Both the position numbers and the translations under genes were made by a program. A DNA stretch of 64,000 nucleotides from Amanita rubescens. Taxonomy: Eukaryota; Basidiomycota; Agaricomycetes; Agaricales; Amanitaceae. The notes beneath the pieces are model-generated. The model searched no databases, had not been told where the DNA came from, and worked only from the letters and a program-made list of their open reading frames with translations. Of the stretch, positions 1 through 11,800 are shown in pieces (the stretch's first letter is position 1; every line of letters begins with the position of its first letter). Location: the NCBI GenBank assembly GCA_015039365.1, contig WION01000094.1:62001-126000 (forward strand). The letters are read 5' to 3'.

Positions 1-1458
1 GGTTTATTGCTTATGGGACACTAATGGCACTGTTGTTGCTTTCCGGTGAAGCCTGGTTGAGACATACCGGTCGCAGCCCAGAGTGGTGGGATTCATGGTA
101 AGCTTGATCGTTATTTGCACCACTGATCTCGACATTTACCTTATCCAAGGGTGATAATGCTATGGGTAATTTGTCAGCAACCTACTTTCCATTCGTTTAA
201 TCCAAGATCGCTTTGATTAGGGTATAGGTGTGCATCATAGTTGTTTCTTTTTAACCGTATTCTGAATCTGCCCCAGTAAACACGTTTACAGAGCATCATG
301 GAGGTGCTTGGTCCGTCAAGGACTTGCAACACACGTATGTGTTTCCATTTACATGGGATCTAAAGTAGCTAACGTATATCAGAACCCTGGGGATTCTGTG
401 TATGTGGTATCTGAGTTTTATGTCACATCCGTAGTTTAATGCACGTTCTAGGGTGGGCTGGAGGCCTACTTGGTATATTTTTGGCAAGAAACAACCAGGT
501 GTGTATATTAAATCAACACAATATGTATATGCTCACCTTTGGTATCAGCGAAACATTGTACCTTCTATAATGTTCGTCCAGCGTGACGACCTTACAGCTT
601 AAGCTGACTATGGCGCAGCATTATTCTCACCGGTTGGGCAATGTCAGACCACGCGCAAGCTCTTATGATCTCTACAAAGGTGGACAATGTCAATATATGA
701 CCGTCATATCAATGATTTATCTCATGGATAGGTTCATGCGATGTTCGGATACACACTTATGACTGCCGGATTAGCTCGAATTATTGAAATTTGCTTCTTG
801 CCAGCTTTCCCATCAACTTCCACCCCTCAACCACCGAAAATGGTCATGTCTACGACGGATGACGACAACAATAGTGATCGCACTCTTCACGAAGAGCCGC
901 TTCATGGTAAGGAAGAAAAGGCTATAAGGGCATTTAGACACCTACCGCCTTTCGTACGTATGATTATTATTGAAATCGTTTCCTCTACTCACTCCTAATA
1001 CAGTTACTTGTATCATCGGGGTGGGTAAATCATAGCATAGGCTCTGCCCAGGTTAACAAGACATAATCCAGTCTACTATTTATGTCAGCAACTGACGAAG
1101 AATTGAACAACGTGCACGATAATGGAATGGACCACGTAACCTACGTCCTTATCATGTACAGGTCAGTTTGATGATTTTACGTGCCGGAGAACCACTGCCA
1201 ATAAACATTTCCAGCATCTCGTTCATGCTCTACTTCTTCATCAACTTCCTGATCCATCTGTACCAAACAAGCGGACGGAATGCTCCTTCACATTCTCAAA
1301 GCTCGTTGGCCCCAGATGAAGCTGGCGGCATTGAACTCCGTACCCCTCTCACCGCGGGTGAGAGCTGGTATGCACGCGTGCCGACTGCAAGCGTACCTCA
1401 TGAAAATAGCATTCCTGATACTGTTCCAAGACATGTTATCGGCGATGATGAGGATTGA
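1..1458 (+). CDS. Ytp1-domain integral membrane protein (3' part; 5' end outside window)
   Basis: The window opens inside an exon of a gene that can be followed through about seven exons to a TGA ending at 1458. Pieces read in order: [18 protein letters not shown] (to about 104, then GTAAGC donor), [17 protein letters not shown] (about 270-332), [14 protein letters not shown] (about 452-498), [34 protein letters not shown] (741 on), FMSATDEEL (about 1082) and [12 protein letters not shown] across an intron at 1162-1214. These motifs (GYxLMxAGLx[14 protein letters not shown]) match my memory of the fungal Ytp1 family, multi-pass membrane proteins of unknown function. The hydrophilic tail of about 60 residues ends GDDED. 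Function is not known; family assignment is fairly secure, exon edges approximate. Confidence 0.8.
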
Positions 1459-1593
1459 AAGGCGTTTTTGCGGATCTCTGTTTACTAATAGTTGTACATT
1501 TTTATATTATACAGGATTTTGTATTTCCCAGCATATTATTGTTGTGGTTTTCGAACATGGTTTTGCGGTTAGAAAACGTGTACGTTATATGGG

Positions 1594-1682
1594 GATCGTT
1601 GTAAGGAAACCGAAAATCCTTGGAAGCGGATTTGACTTGGCGTCAAATGTCATGGTTCCAGCCGAATAGGCTGTTGTGTGGA
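1594..1682 (-). pseudogene. Remnant of two permease segments between convergent genes
   Basis: Two short blocks in the 415-bp gap between the Ytp1 gene and the permease match the permease itself, in the same order and orientation. 1594-1619 resembles 2716-2742 with about two mismatches, and 1649-1682 resembles 2884-2918, the segment coding the FTAGTMTG region. In the permease the blocks are about 140 bp apart; here only about 30 bp separates them. This looks like a partial local duplication that later lost its middle. It has no coding capacity. The rest of 1459-1873 shows nothing recognisable. Confidence 0.55.
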
Positions 1683-1873
1683 ATTCGTGGTTGGTCGTTC
1701 ATGGGCAGAAAAGTGGCCATGGACTCGAATTCACGACATCCGCATCAGGTCAACTCAAGCAAGTTCAATTTTCTAAGTACGGAATTTGACAATGGGTTTG
1801 TAGAGAACGATTCAAAAACACTTTATAAACACGTTAGCAGGTAGAAGGGCACACGCAATCACATATAGCCATA

Positions 1874-4267
1874 TCAGTCATCTCTGCTTGAGTCATCGGC
1901 CGTGTCCAAAGCTTGGACTATCCTGTCGCGAGGCAGCCACTGATCTTCAGGAGTGAAATACCAGGTAAGGACAGCGAAGATGGTGACTGCGCCAAATATT
2001 ACGCATGCCTTATGATAGCGAATTGAGCCCAAATTCTAACATTCCTAATTTCAAAAAACTCACAAAGTTAAACGTCGCTGCTGTAACAGGGAACGTGAAG
2101 GGCGACATCATGACCTTGAGCTATGTTATCTTCACTGATGGATTAATCTCTGGAATAAGGCTCACCGCAAAGATGAGGGCATTGAATAAAACAGCAACAA
2201 CATAGAAAACTCGACGGTGTTTTCCGAGATAAAAGGCCGAGTTTTTGAAGCCATTGGGTGTCATCGTGAGACGTAGAAGGGAAATCAATCCATAAGCAGC
2301 AATGGTAGGGACACCTCCCGCCGATACCAAAGAGGTGAATGCCACAGAACTTGGCAAGATAGAACATAGGATCACAGCGGCGAAAAGATATACAAGTGTG
2401 ACAGCTTGTCTGGGCTGTCCAGAAGCGTCAACTTGGCTTAACCAGCCGGACATCGGAAGGACACCATCACGCGCGACAGCGAAGACGAGGCGAGAGGAAG
2501 CGACAATAGATACACTTGTATTCTAAGCTTCCATTAGGTACGCTCATGTCAAGGTTTCGGTTTCAAACACTTACCAAAATCAGACCAAGTACCGCGAATG
2601 ATAGTCATGAATATGCACCCAGCCTTTCCCAGGGCCATATCATACACCAGGACAAACGGCTGGGGAGCGTTAAGCGAGAACAATGTGTTAAGATCCGGAA
2701 TGCAAAACAGGAAGAGAATCGTTGTGAGGAAGCCGAAAATCCCTGTCAAAAATGCACTGCTTAGGAGTCCCTTGGCAGCGACCACTCTACAAGCAAATTT
2801 GAGTATGAGCAGTGAGTACACCAAATTCAACTTGCCTCGCATTCTTAGTTTCTTCGGCGACATGGCCTGAGGCATCGAATCCGGTCATGGTTCCAGCCGT
2901 GAATAAGCTGTTGTGTAGAGCTCAGTCGAGGGTATCTGTACGTAAAAGTGGTACACGCACAAGGATAAAATCCAATTCCAGCCAGCCGGAGCACCCGTTC
3001 CGTTGTCTATGATATATCATGACTATGATTTAGAATCCGACAAGCTAAAACACCTACAAGGTTTGCGTGAAAACTTCACCAGCGGTACGGAAACCATACG
3101 TCTTTGACACACCAATGGGCAGCCAGATTAGACAAAGCAGGAAGTCGGCAAATATCAGCACAACAGATATTTTGAAAATCATGGAGTACAGCCTTGGCGG
3201 CAAATAGTTGATTGCCACCGAAACAAGTAGCAACGCTTCAGAAAGCGCCCAAACGAACGCCCGCCACTTGACATTGTTGTTGTCAATGCCGCCAGGAAAA
3301 TCCACGCCAAAGACAGGAAGTAGAGAGACAATGTAATTCGCGGTCGTCTACAAATATCGGGCGTTAGGGAGAGTAAGATATACTATGCAGCAAACTGACC
3401 TGGCAGTTTCCGGCGGTAAATGTCATCCAAGCTGTGGTTGACCACCAAGCGACGAGAAAGCCGAAGAATCGAGCATATTTAGGTCCCGCACTCCCCGCGG
3501 CCCAGATATAGATGGACCCACTGAGGGGGAGCGCAGAGCAAATCTCCGCAAGTACCATGGCAGTCATCGTCATGAAGATGATGGTGAATACATATGAAGA
3601 CCTATCACGTCGGTGAACGGCTTGGTCACTTTCCAAATTAAACGAGTACTTACCATACGGCAGCGGGTCCTCCCGAAAGTATACCAACGAACAGGACTGC
3701 TCTAAACTTTCACCTGAGGGGAGCACAAATGTTGAAAACTTTGTGATATTACCTAACACCGCCTATAAAATTCAGAGCGGTAAAGCTCGCGGCAAAGTTT
3801 TCGATGAGGTGCCAAGTACGATGCAATTGCTAGAGAGAAAAAATTGAACAACGCTACAAACTACTATAATGAGGCTGTACCTGTTTATATCCTAATTTTT
3901 GCTTTCGAAAAGTCAGTAAAATAATAGGATAAGAGGCCCTCAAAACTCGAGGGTAAAAAAGGCGACAATACTGGGGCGTTCCCTACGCAGGTATGAGCGC
4001 TGATCAGGTTCAAACGGTGTTTCTCAATCCTCTCCCATTGCATTCCCAAGTCCCTTGTTAGGAACGTTGGTGCAATATGAGAAGGATACCCGCAGCCATT
4101 CCAGTTTATCACTAGATTTGACGTTACCGATAGCAGCCCCGCTCTGAGGAATTTCCCAGCTGGCATGGCTATACAGAAGGGGGCTTTACCAATTGGATTT
4201 CATCCTCGTCCAAGGACGCGATATCATCCTGAGAGATTTTAGGTATATCTGAGAGGGCGGAAGACAT
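1874..4267 (-). CDS. Amino acid/GABA/polyamine permease, APC superfamily (UGA4-like)
   Basis: The start chosen is the ATG at 4267 (MSSALSDIPKISQDDIAS, then DEDEIQL), followed by an unusually long first intron (to about 3915) and exons KLGYKQ and LHRTWHLIENFAASF. Family landmarks follow: FVGILSGGPAAVW, the long exon with SGSIYIWAAGSAGPKYARFF (3600-3420), NGTGAPAGWNW, TGFDASGHVAEETKNA (about 2890-2830), and IVASSRLVFAVARDG before the last membrane segments. The reading continues through about ten introns to a TGA at 1874 (PEDQWLPRD near the end). Around twelve hydrophobic segments are expected at the plasma membrane. The intron after ETKNA starts with GC instead of GT (near 2850). The gene is divergent from an amidase gene. 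Substrate cannot be read from sequence; I see no lesion. Confidence 0.82.
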
Positions 4268-5138
4268 GAGAAGGAAGGGAGAAAAGATACCCAATCTGTT
4301 GCGCTGGCTTCACCTCTTAAAATATAGTAAAATTAAAATAAACTTTGATTGATTGATGGCAAGCAGTGATCAGGAATCAGGATATCGGTCCATGGCTATC
4401 GGTACTGGCTTCCGAACTGCCCGAAAATGGTTGAGTGCCTAGCTTATCGGGGTATGGGAGAGTATGGGCGCCGCCACTGGACATCCGCTTCCGTCCCAGA
4501 AGGCTTCAGTTACGTGTGAACTTCAAGTGTACCACAATACTTACCATATGGTACATTTTAATGCAAGCACAACTGTTGCTGTTGACGGCCACATGCACAG
4601 GCGGAGCAAGGGTCCGCTAGGAGATCGCCCAGCGGCACATATGCGCTGACGGTAAATCAATCAATCTCGATTCAGCTCATTTTAGCCTGTCCTGGAGACA
4701 GAGGAACCTGCAACAGGCGTACTTTATAGTAAGTATCGTATCCTTCCAAAAACCTCCAATGTACGCCACTCCGTGGCATGTGTTTGCCACCGTCGAGCGT
4801 TCCCGCTCAGCTATGTCATTCATGCTTTGCACTAAGCGTACAGAATAGATTGCATTAGTGGAGCTGTTGCTGCCGTGATACTTAGATGAGCAATGCCACG
4901 TATATGTTCAGAGCAGCAGTCTTCAATGGATCGCACCTGAATTAAAGTGTTCGATATCGCAAGCAGCCGCGAAAGTGACGAGCGTGACTCGTTGAAGGAA
5001 TAGACGTTTGCCCCATTCGGTAAAGTCTAGTTTTCCAATCTCCTTAATATTGAACCACCCTCAAGCCAAGAACCTCACATTACCCCCTCTTTCAAAAGTC
5101 CATTAGGGGTACTTAAAAGTTTTCGTCCCACTACTAGG
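4268..5138. promoter_or_regulatory. Divergent intergenic region between permease and amidase genes
   Basis: This 870-bp stretch has no convincing gene; the short open frames here lack family features or splice context. It lies between two genes transcribed away from each other and so should hold both promoters. GATA-type motifs occur (CTATCG near 4395, CTTATCG near 4442), as expected by chance but also as expected for nitrogen-regulated genes. No clear TATA element was found close to either ATG. Confidence 0.4.
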
Positions 5139-7518
5139 ATGGTCTCTTTTCAGAAGGTTGTCGACGCGAAGCGCGAACAGCGCCGACGCGCGCTAGCCAC
5201 TGCCGGCGCCCCGTCTGCAGAACACCCCAAATATCTCCATGCGACTGGTTCGTCTTCACAGACATCATCATCTGGAGATGTGCCATTGAATACACGCATC
5301 ATCAGCTTCTCAGATTGTCTCCCATATCCAGAAAGGAGAATGGACCGCTTCGGAAGTCCTGGAGGCTTACATCTCGCGGGCAACGCTAGCACAAGAAAAT
5401 ACCAATTGTCTCACTGAAGGTATGCTCGTAGTATAACGTGTCAACACTAAATCATCAACGAGCGCGCATGTCAGTTATGTTTGACTGGGCCCGTAAACAG
5501 GCCAAGACATTGGACGAAGAATTTGCTGCTACAGGCACACTGCGCGGTCCGCTACATGGTGTTCCCGTGAGTTGTACAGTGGATTATAGTTTCGTTCGGA
5601 GCCATGAAAACTATATATAGGTCAGTCTGAAAGATCAATGTGACTACCTTTTAAACTACTCTGGAAGTTCAATAACCAAAAGCTAAATTTCGGACAGTCG
5701 ATGTTGCTGGCGTCGATACGTCATTGGGATTCACCCGATGGGCTAATAACCCAGCAAAAGCGCACAGTGATGTGAGGCCAGTTCCCGTGTTACTCAACGC
5801 TCATTCATGTCGCCCAGCTTGCGGAGCAAGTGATTGCTGCAGGTGCCGTGCCATTTGTCAAGACAAATATACCCCAGACAATGTTTGCTTTTGAATGTTG
5901 CAATCCACTCTTTGGGCGTACTACCAACCCATACAATGCTGCATACACATGCGGCGGCAGTTCGGGTGGTGAAGGCGCACTTTTGGCTATGGATGGTTCT
6001 GCTATTGGCTTCGGAAGTGATATCGGAGGCAGTTTGAGGATACCAACGAGTTATTGTGGACTCTATTCCTTCAAACCATCGTTCGGAAGACTCAGTTACC
6101 ACGGCGCCAAGGGCAAGTGTTCCGATTCTCCGTTTTGCTACTGTTGACGTAAAGGTTAAAAATTGCAGGCCCAACTCCAGGCTTTGAGGGTATCAAAGTT
6201 GTCTCCGGTCCCATGGGGCGGTATGTTGACTCATCATCCCCTTTAAGCTCAGTTGCTTATCCTTATGGAAGGTCGGTTGAAGATTTGGAATTGATTTGCC
6301 GTATGGGATTCGGTGTACGCGGTAACGATCTTAATGTGATGCCAATACCTTTCCGAGAGGTGCAATTGCCAAAGAAGTTACGCTTCGGTTACTTTACGAC
6401 CGGTCGGTAGCTTTTCGATATCTTAACGGCAAGATCCTGACAAGTATATAGATCATTTTGTAAAGGCTTCTCCTGCTTGTCAACGGGCAGTCCTCGAGAC
6501 AGTGGATGCACTTAGACGACAAGGACATGAATGCATCGAGGTTGAATTACCTGGCAGTTCGTTGACGATCTTGAATTCTGTTTGCATTACGCTAACGTCT
6601 CTTAGCTGACCGTGCTTTCGAAATTTTCGTCGGCCTTAGCTCTTCCGATGGCTACAAGACGATGTTAAGCCATCTCGGGCCAGATCCCAAGGTGAATACT
6701 ACCTCTGTTCCCTTCAACTTGTTGCGTTACTGATTTATTTAGGAAAAAGCGCTTTTCCTGGTGGCTCTTGGACCTGCCTTACCCTGCAAGTACATAATTT
6801 GAGTCATGTCGATTATTCTGATTGTTCCTCAGCATTTCTACGTTCGTTTGGGGCCTGGTTGATAGAGAAGGCTTTTGGGGACAGAATTTTTGCCCAAGCA
6901 TTGAGGAAGGCGTGCGCGAAGCCCATGGGTGAATACATGAAGTTGTGCGATGCGAGAGATAAATTCCAAAAGATGCTTTACGATGAGGTACGCCGATGGC
7001 CTCCCGCGACTCCATCGTATTAATGTCAGTTCAGGTCTGGGAAAAGCACGAACTCGATTGTTTGATAGCACCTATTCAGGCGATGCCCCAACTTCCTCAT
7101 GGGTAACGAAGTCATCATCTCTTGCATAGGTGGTTATGCTGATCGTATCGAAAACAGAGGATGTGAAAATTTTATTGCAATCGCGGCTGCGACATGCCTT
7201 TTCAACATTACTGACAGCGCAGTTGGCGCTATTCCTGTGACGCGTGTAGATCCAGAGAAGGATAGAATAACAGACGAATGGATAGAGGGTCCCGGTCATG
7301 GGTCGAAATTATTAGAGGCTGGCCTTTTCACCTCGAAGAACGCGCTATATAACCCCGAGGCGATGAAAGGTATGCCTGTTGGCATTCAACTTGCTGGGAG
7401 GAAATGGGAAGAAGAGAAAGTATTGGCGATGATGCATGTAGTCGACGAGGCACTTGGCAAGGATCGTGGCTTTGGCCCCGGAAGCTGGGATCGGGTGACG
7501 GCGTCAAAGATTGAATGA
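5139..7518 (+). CDS. Amidase-signature family amidase (fungal acetamidase-like)
   Basis: The gene starts at MVSFQKVVDAKREQRRRALA and runs through about ten introns to TGA at 7518. Amidase-signature landmarks are complete: IVSHIQKGEWTASEVLEAYI and NTNCLTE early, the general-base lysine in VSLKDQ (split by an intron near 5570-5620), the serine-rich signature GGSSGGEGALLAMDGSAIGF with the cis-serine and GSDIGGSLRIP (about 5950-6030), and a C-terminal MPVGIQLAGRKW block. Lys, cis-Ser and Ser are all present, so it should hydrolyse a carbon amide to acid plus ammonia, probably in the cytosol. Length (about 550 aa) fits fungal acetamidases. It is divergent from the permease, consistent with nitrogen scavenging. 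The substrate is unknown. Confidence 0.88.
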
Positions 7519-7611
7519 TACGTATTCTGTGTCGTATAATCGATATCTGTGTTGTCTGGCACTGTTAGTAGGAGGCCTGATCGATATTTCGCAGGGTTTC
7601 GTCTGCTACAC

Positions 7612-8729
7612 ATGATGTTAAGAACATTAACGGCGGCCACTCCTCGCTATCTTCCTCTACGTTGCCATGCTTCCTATTCATTTCTGTCGCGCAAGTACTG
7701 GGGAAAGCTAAGTCCGAGTTTGAAGCCTTGTCGCTTGCCTCTGCAGGTGGTCAAGACTCGATTTTTTTCAGTCCAAGGCGTTCCACAACAACCTGAACGA
7801 CCACAAAAGTCAACTACTCTCAAGGAGCTAAGAGAGAACATTTATACCCTGCCAAATCTTCTTACACTCTCTCGCATCTTCGCCTGTCCCATTCTTGGTT
7901 GGTCAATCCTCCAAAACGATTACCATCTTGCAACAGCGCTCCTCGTATACGCTGGCCTCACAGATCTGGTCTGCATTCTTCTTTTTCGTCTTCCTTTTGC
8001 TGGAATTCGTTGTCTAAAGGCTGTCACCTAAAAGGCCGATGGATATCTGGCGCGGAAATACAAGATGCATTCCGTCCTTGGAACTATTCTCGACCCGGCA
8101 GCAGACAAGATGCTGATGACGACCTTGACGGTAACTTTGTCGATGCAAGGGATGTTACCTGGTATGCGAATGTTTCTGTTCCGTTTAGACTTGTCGACTG
8201 ACTTTCACTATCAGTTCCATTAGCTGCGATCATCCTCGGACGAGATGTGCTGCTCAGTCTTTCGGCTTTCTACATCCGGTATACCTCCCTTCCACCCCCT
8301 GTATGTATTCTCCCTCTATTGAAACTTTGAACGATTCTGAACACACTGTTGTTAGAAAACCTTCACTCGTTATTGGGATTTTTCAATACCCTCGGCAGAA
8401 GTAAACCCGACACTCATCAGCAAGGTCAGAGTAGACTTTTCTTTGGGGTAATATTCTATCTAATTCAAGGATATCAGATTAATACCGCTCTTCAACTCGG
8501 TCTCATGGGTACAACGACCATAAGTCCGTTGCTACCGTTTGAATTATCCCTACCACTTCAGGGTTTCCAGTTCGTCTGCCCTTTGTTCTGCCGTGTCTAA
8601 TGAATGTAAATGATTAACAGATGGATCGTTGCTACAACGACTATCTGGAGTGGTCTTTCGTACCTCTTTTCAAAAGAAGCAGTTCGGATCGTATCACACA
8701 AACAACCAAGGGATACTCGCATTGACTGA
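7612..8729 (+). CDS. CRD1: Mitochondrial cardiolipin synthase (CDP-alcohol phosphatidyltransferase)
   Basis: The protein starts at MMLRTLTAATPRYL (ATG 7612; 7615 is also possible) with an Arg/Ser-rich, acid-poor leader typical of mitochondrial import. The membrane enzyme core begins IYTLPNLLTLSRI. After an intron (about 7967-8032) the CDP-alcohol phosphotransferase motif is complete: TDLADGYLARKYKMHSVLG then TILDPAADK, giving D-x2-D-G-x2-A-R-x8-G-x3-D-x3-D. Further exons give VPLAAIILGRDVLL, TALQLGLMG and WIVATTTIWSGLSYL before TGA at 8729. Known role: joins phosphatidylglycerol and CDP-diacylglycerol to make cardiolipin in the inner mitochondrial membrane. About 270 aa, normal for the family. 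It converges on the spindle pole body gene, with only about 150 bp between the stops. Confidence 0.88.
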
Positions 8730-8879
8730 AAGCGTCATCATCTGCAACACCTTTTATTATCATGATCCCGAAAATGTAAAAATAAATTACAACATTGCAT
8801 AATTGACGGTTAATGAAATACAAGTACAACAAGGCAAAAGAACGTGGACAAGCCAAATTATTAGGATTCTAGATGTCTA

Positions 8880-11800
8880 TCATTGCGCTGAAGGGTCCAT
8901 TGTCCGTGCAGTTCTGCGCTGTCGCACATCTTGTAATGCAACAGCAATAGCTTCTTTCGCTCTGCTCTGTTCTCGCCATGCCTGGGCGGAACGCCTACAA
9001 TCAAAAGTATGAGAAAATTCCAATGGGTCAGGACAAACGCCAGACTTACTTCGCTCTCACTGAGAACAGAACTGCAACGGATACGCTTCTCAGCGTCCAT
9101 AGCTTTTTCTGCGCTGGTGGCGGAGAGACAGGGAAGCCGATGCGAGCAATAGATGCGAATATCGTTTTTTCACTACATAGACGTGAGCAAGTATTGTTGT
9201 CATGCTGTTTGCTCTCACCTTTTCTCGTGACGAGCCAGTAACACCAATAGATACTGCTTTTGATAGCATAAATTCGTTCGCAGAGAAGATTCACGGGTGA
9301 ATTTGGCCTTCAGGTATCGGATTTGCACAATGAGACCCTTGCATTCTTTATTGTGCTGAAGGTTCAAGGCGGACAGTTGTGTCTCATCGCTGCAAAACTA
9401 TATTTGGATCATTGATTCGTCGCAGATAGAGCAAACACTTACGTCGTGGAAGGGTATCTCTTGAGCTCCTCCTGGGCTCTTTGAACTACATCTTTCTGGT
9501 TTTCTAGTTGCTCATTGAGGAGTCGAATTTGTGCCTGAGCTTTCTTCTTTGAACTCTCCAATCGTGCTAGTTCATGTTTGTGAGACTCTTCCATATCCTG
9601 TTTTTCTGCTCGTAATCGTTTCAGGTCGCGTCCAAACGATTCAGCATTCTTTTTGACGCGGCGCAGATCTGCTTCTAAAGATGCTACTGTCCTTGCAACA
9701 TCCTCCTTCTCTGCAGCAATGAGGTTCTTCTCCTTCTCGGCTCTGTGCAGGTCATCAGCCTGTTCAGAGATTGCATTTCGAAGTTCTTCGATTTCCACAC
9801 GATGCAAGTCCAGTTGATGCCGTCTTTTCTCATGCGAAGTGGATGACACAGAGTGCTTGGATCGAAGTTGACTTGCTTGCTATCGTACATTCAATGTCAA
9901 TTCGCATTGAAAAACTGTACGGATCACTGACCTCGGTTAACTCTGTAAAACGACGTTGCAATTGTTTATGGTCGGCCGCGAGCAATGAACGCTCATGGCG
10001 GAGTTGCTCGATCGTTTCCAGGTTTTCCGTCACCCGACCTTCAAGGATGCGTGCCTTCTGCTCAGCGGTTGCATTCACTACCCCAATAGTCAGATACCGA
10101 AATTCTCTAAAAATTGGGCTTACTTCGCAGCTCTTTTTCCAAATCGTGATTTTCTTGTTTGATCTTTAGCAGCTGTTGACGAACATCCTCCATGTCCTAA
10201 AAGGCGAGTTTTAGATTGGATTCGAGAAAAGGACAAAATACCCACCGTTTCCGTCCTCTGCAACTGTGACAGGACTTCGGCCTTGCTCCGCTGAAGACGA
10301 TTTTGTTCTGTGGTTAAGGCTCTCAGATTTGCGCGCTCTGCCTTAAGTTTGTCTTCCAGGTCTGCAATGACGCGTTTTGCACTGTCAAGCTCCTGCAAAG
10401 CATCTCCGTGATCAGTAAAAAGATATGTTCATGAAAAGGAACATACCCCTTCTACGCTCGCTCGGGCTTTATCCCCTGCTCTGCCACTTTTAACCGCCCG
10501 TCTTGCCTCTTCCTGCGCACGCTTGACCTGCGCGTCCAACCGCTCCGCAGTGTCCCGTAGAGCAGCTTTCTCATCGACCAATTGGCATCTCTCATCCTCC
10601 CATTGTTTCTTGAGATTCTCAAGTTGGGAGTTGACCGAGCGCAGTTCCACGCGTAATGTTTCACTTGTCCTGGTCGGGGCATCTGGTTCTGCCAGCAAGT
10701 TGAATGTCCCCACAGAACTGAAGAAAGTATCAGACGATGTGCATCGCATTCCAGAAAAGACTTGAACCTTTCGTCACCATGAACGACGCCGCGCACATCT
10801 ACTTTGACATGACACTTGTGACATCTGATGCGCTCCATACGGTGGACAAGGCGGTCTTCTTTTCTAGACAACCTGGAGATTTCGTCTTCCAATGCAATCA
10901 TCTTGGCTCGAGCATCTTCAAGCTTCTTAGTCAGCCCCACGACTCCAAGTCCGGCATCCTGAAGCTTGTCCAGTTTGTCGTCTATGCTTTCATTGGCAAG
11001 ATCGAGTTCACGTTGCAGGCGACCAATCTCAGCCACTAGAGGTGAAACGCTAGGATCAGAAGGGGTGTTAAGCCAAGAAAGCTGCAAGACAATAAGCAAA
11101 AAGGTGAGTCAGCAGATTGAAGACTTTACCTCCTTCAATGGTCCACCTGGCGTACGGGGAGCCCGAATAGACATGGAAAGAACATGTCGGTGAATTGGCG
11201 AAATCCCACTGCCGTTGATCACTTTGCTTGGTGTATTCATCTCGGTCATCGTCATCCTAAGTGCTCGGTTCCGTTCAAGCAACTCCTCTTTCTCCCTTTC
11301 CAGAACTTCAATTCGCATGTCCTTGGCTTTGTCGACAGCCTTTCGAGCCGGGGATTGATTCAAAAGCGTGTTCAAACGCGCAATTTCTTTGTTTGCAGCA
11401 TCGAGCTCTTCCTCAAGAGCATGGACGTCCGCTTCGCTTGGAATCAAGATGTCATGAGAAGGGCCTGCTTGTCTCTCCTTTTCCCGTTCTAATTCTCGTC
11501 CAAGGGAGCTGATTCTAGCATTGAGCTCTGCTATGACACCCTGATCGTGGACCATCTTATCTTCAGTATCTTGCAAGACATCCTCTAAATGCTGCGCTAT
11601 ATCCTGAGCTTTCTGTACATCCACTTCAAGCCGCTGGACTCGTCGCTCGGCGTCTTCCTTGTCAGTAAAAGCCGTTTCCAACTCTTGTTTGGCGACTGCT
11701 AGGTCATTTTCGATGCTCGCAACTCGATTGGTAGCAGCTCCCAACTGGTCTTCCAGTTCTGCAATGTATCCTTTCATCGATTCCGCTTCTTCCTGAGCCT

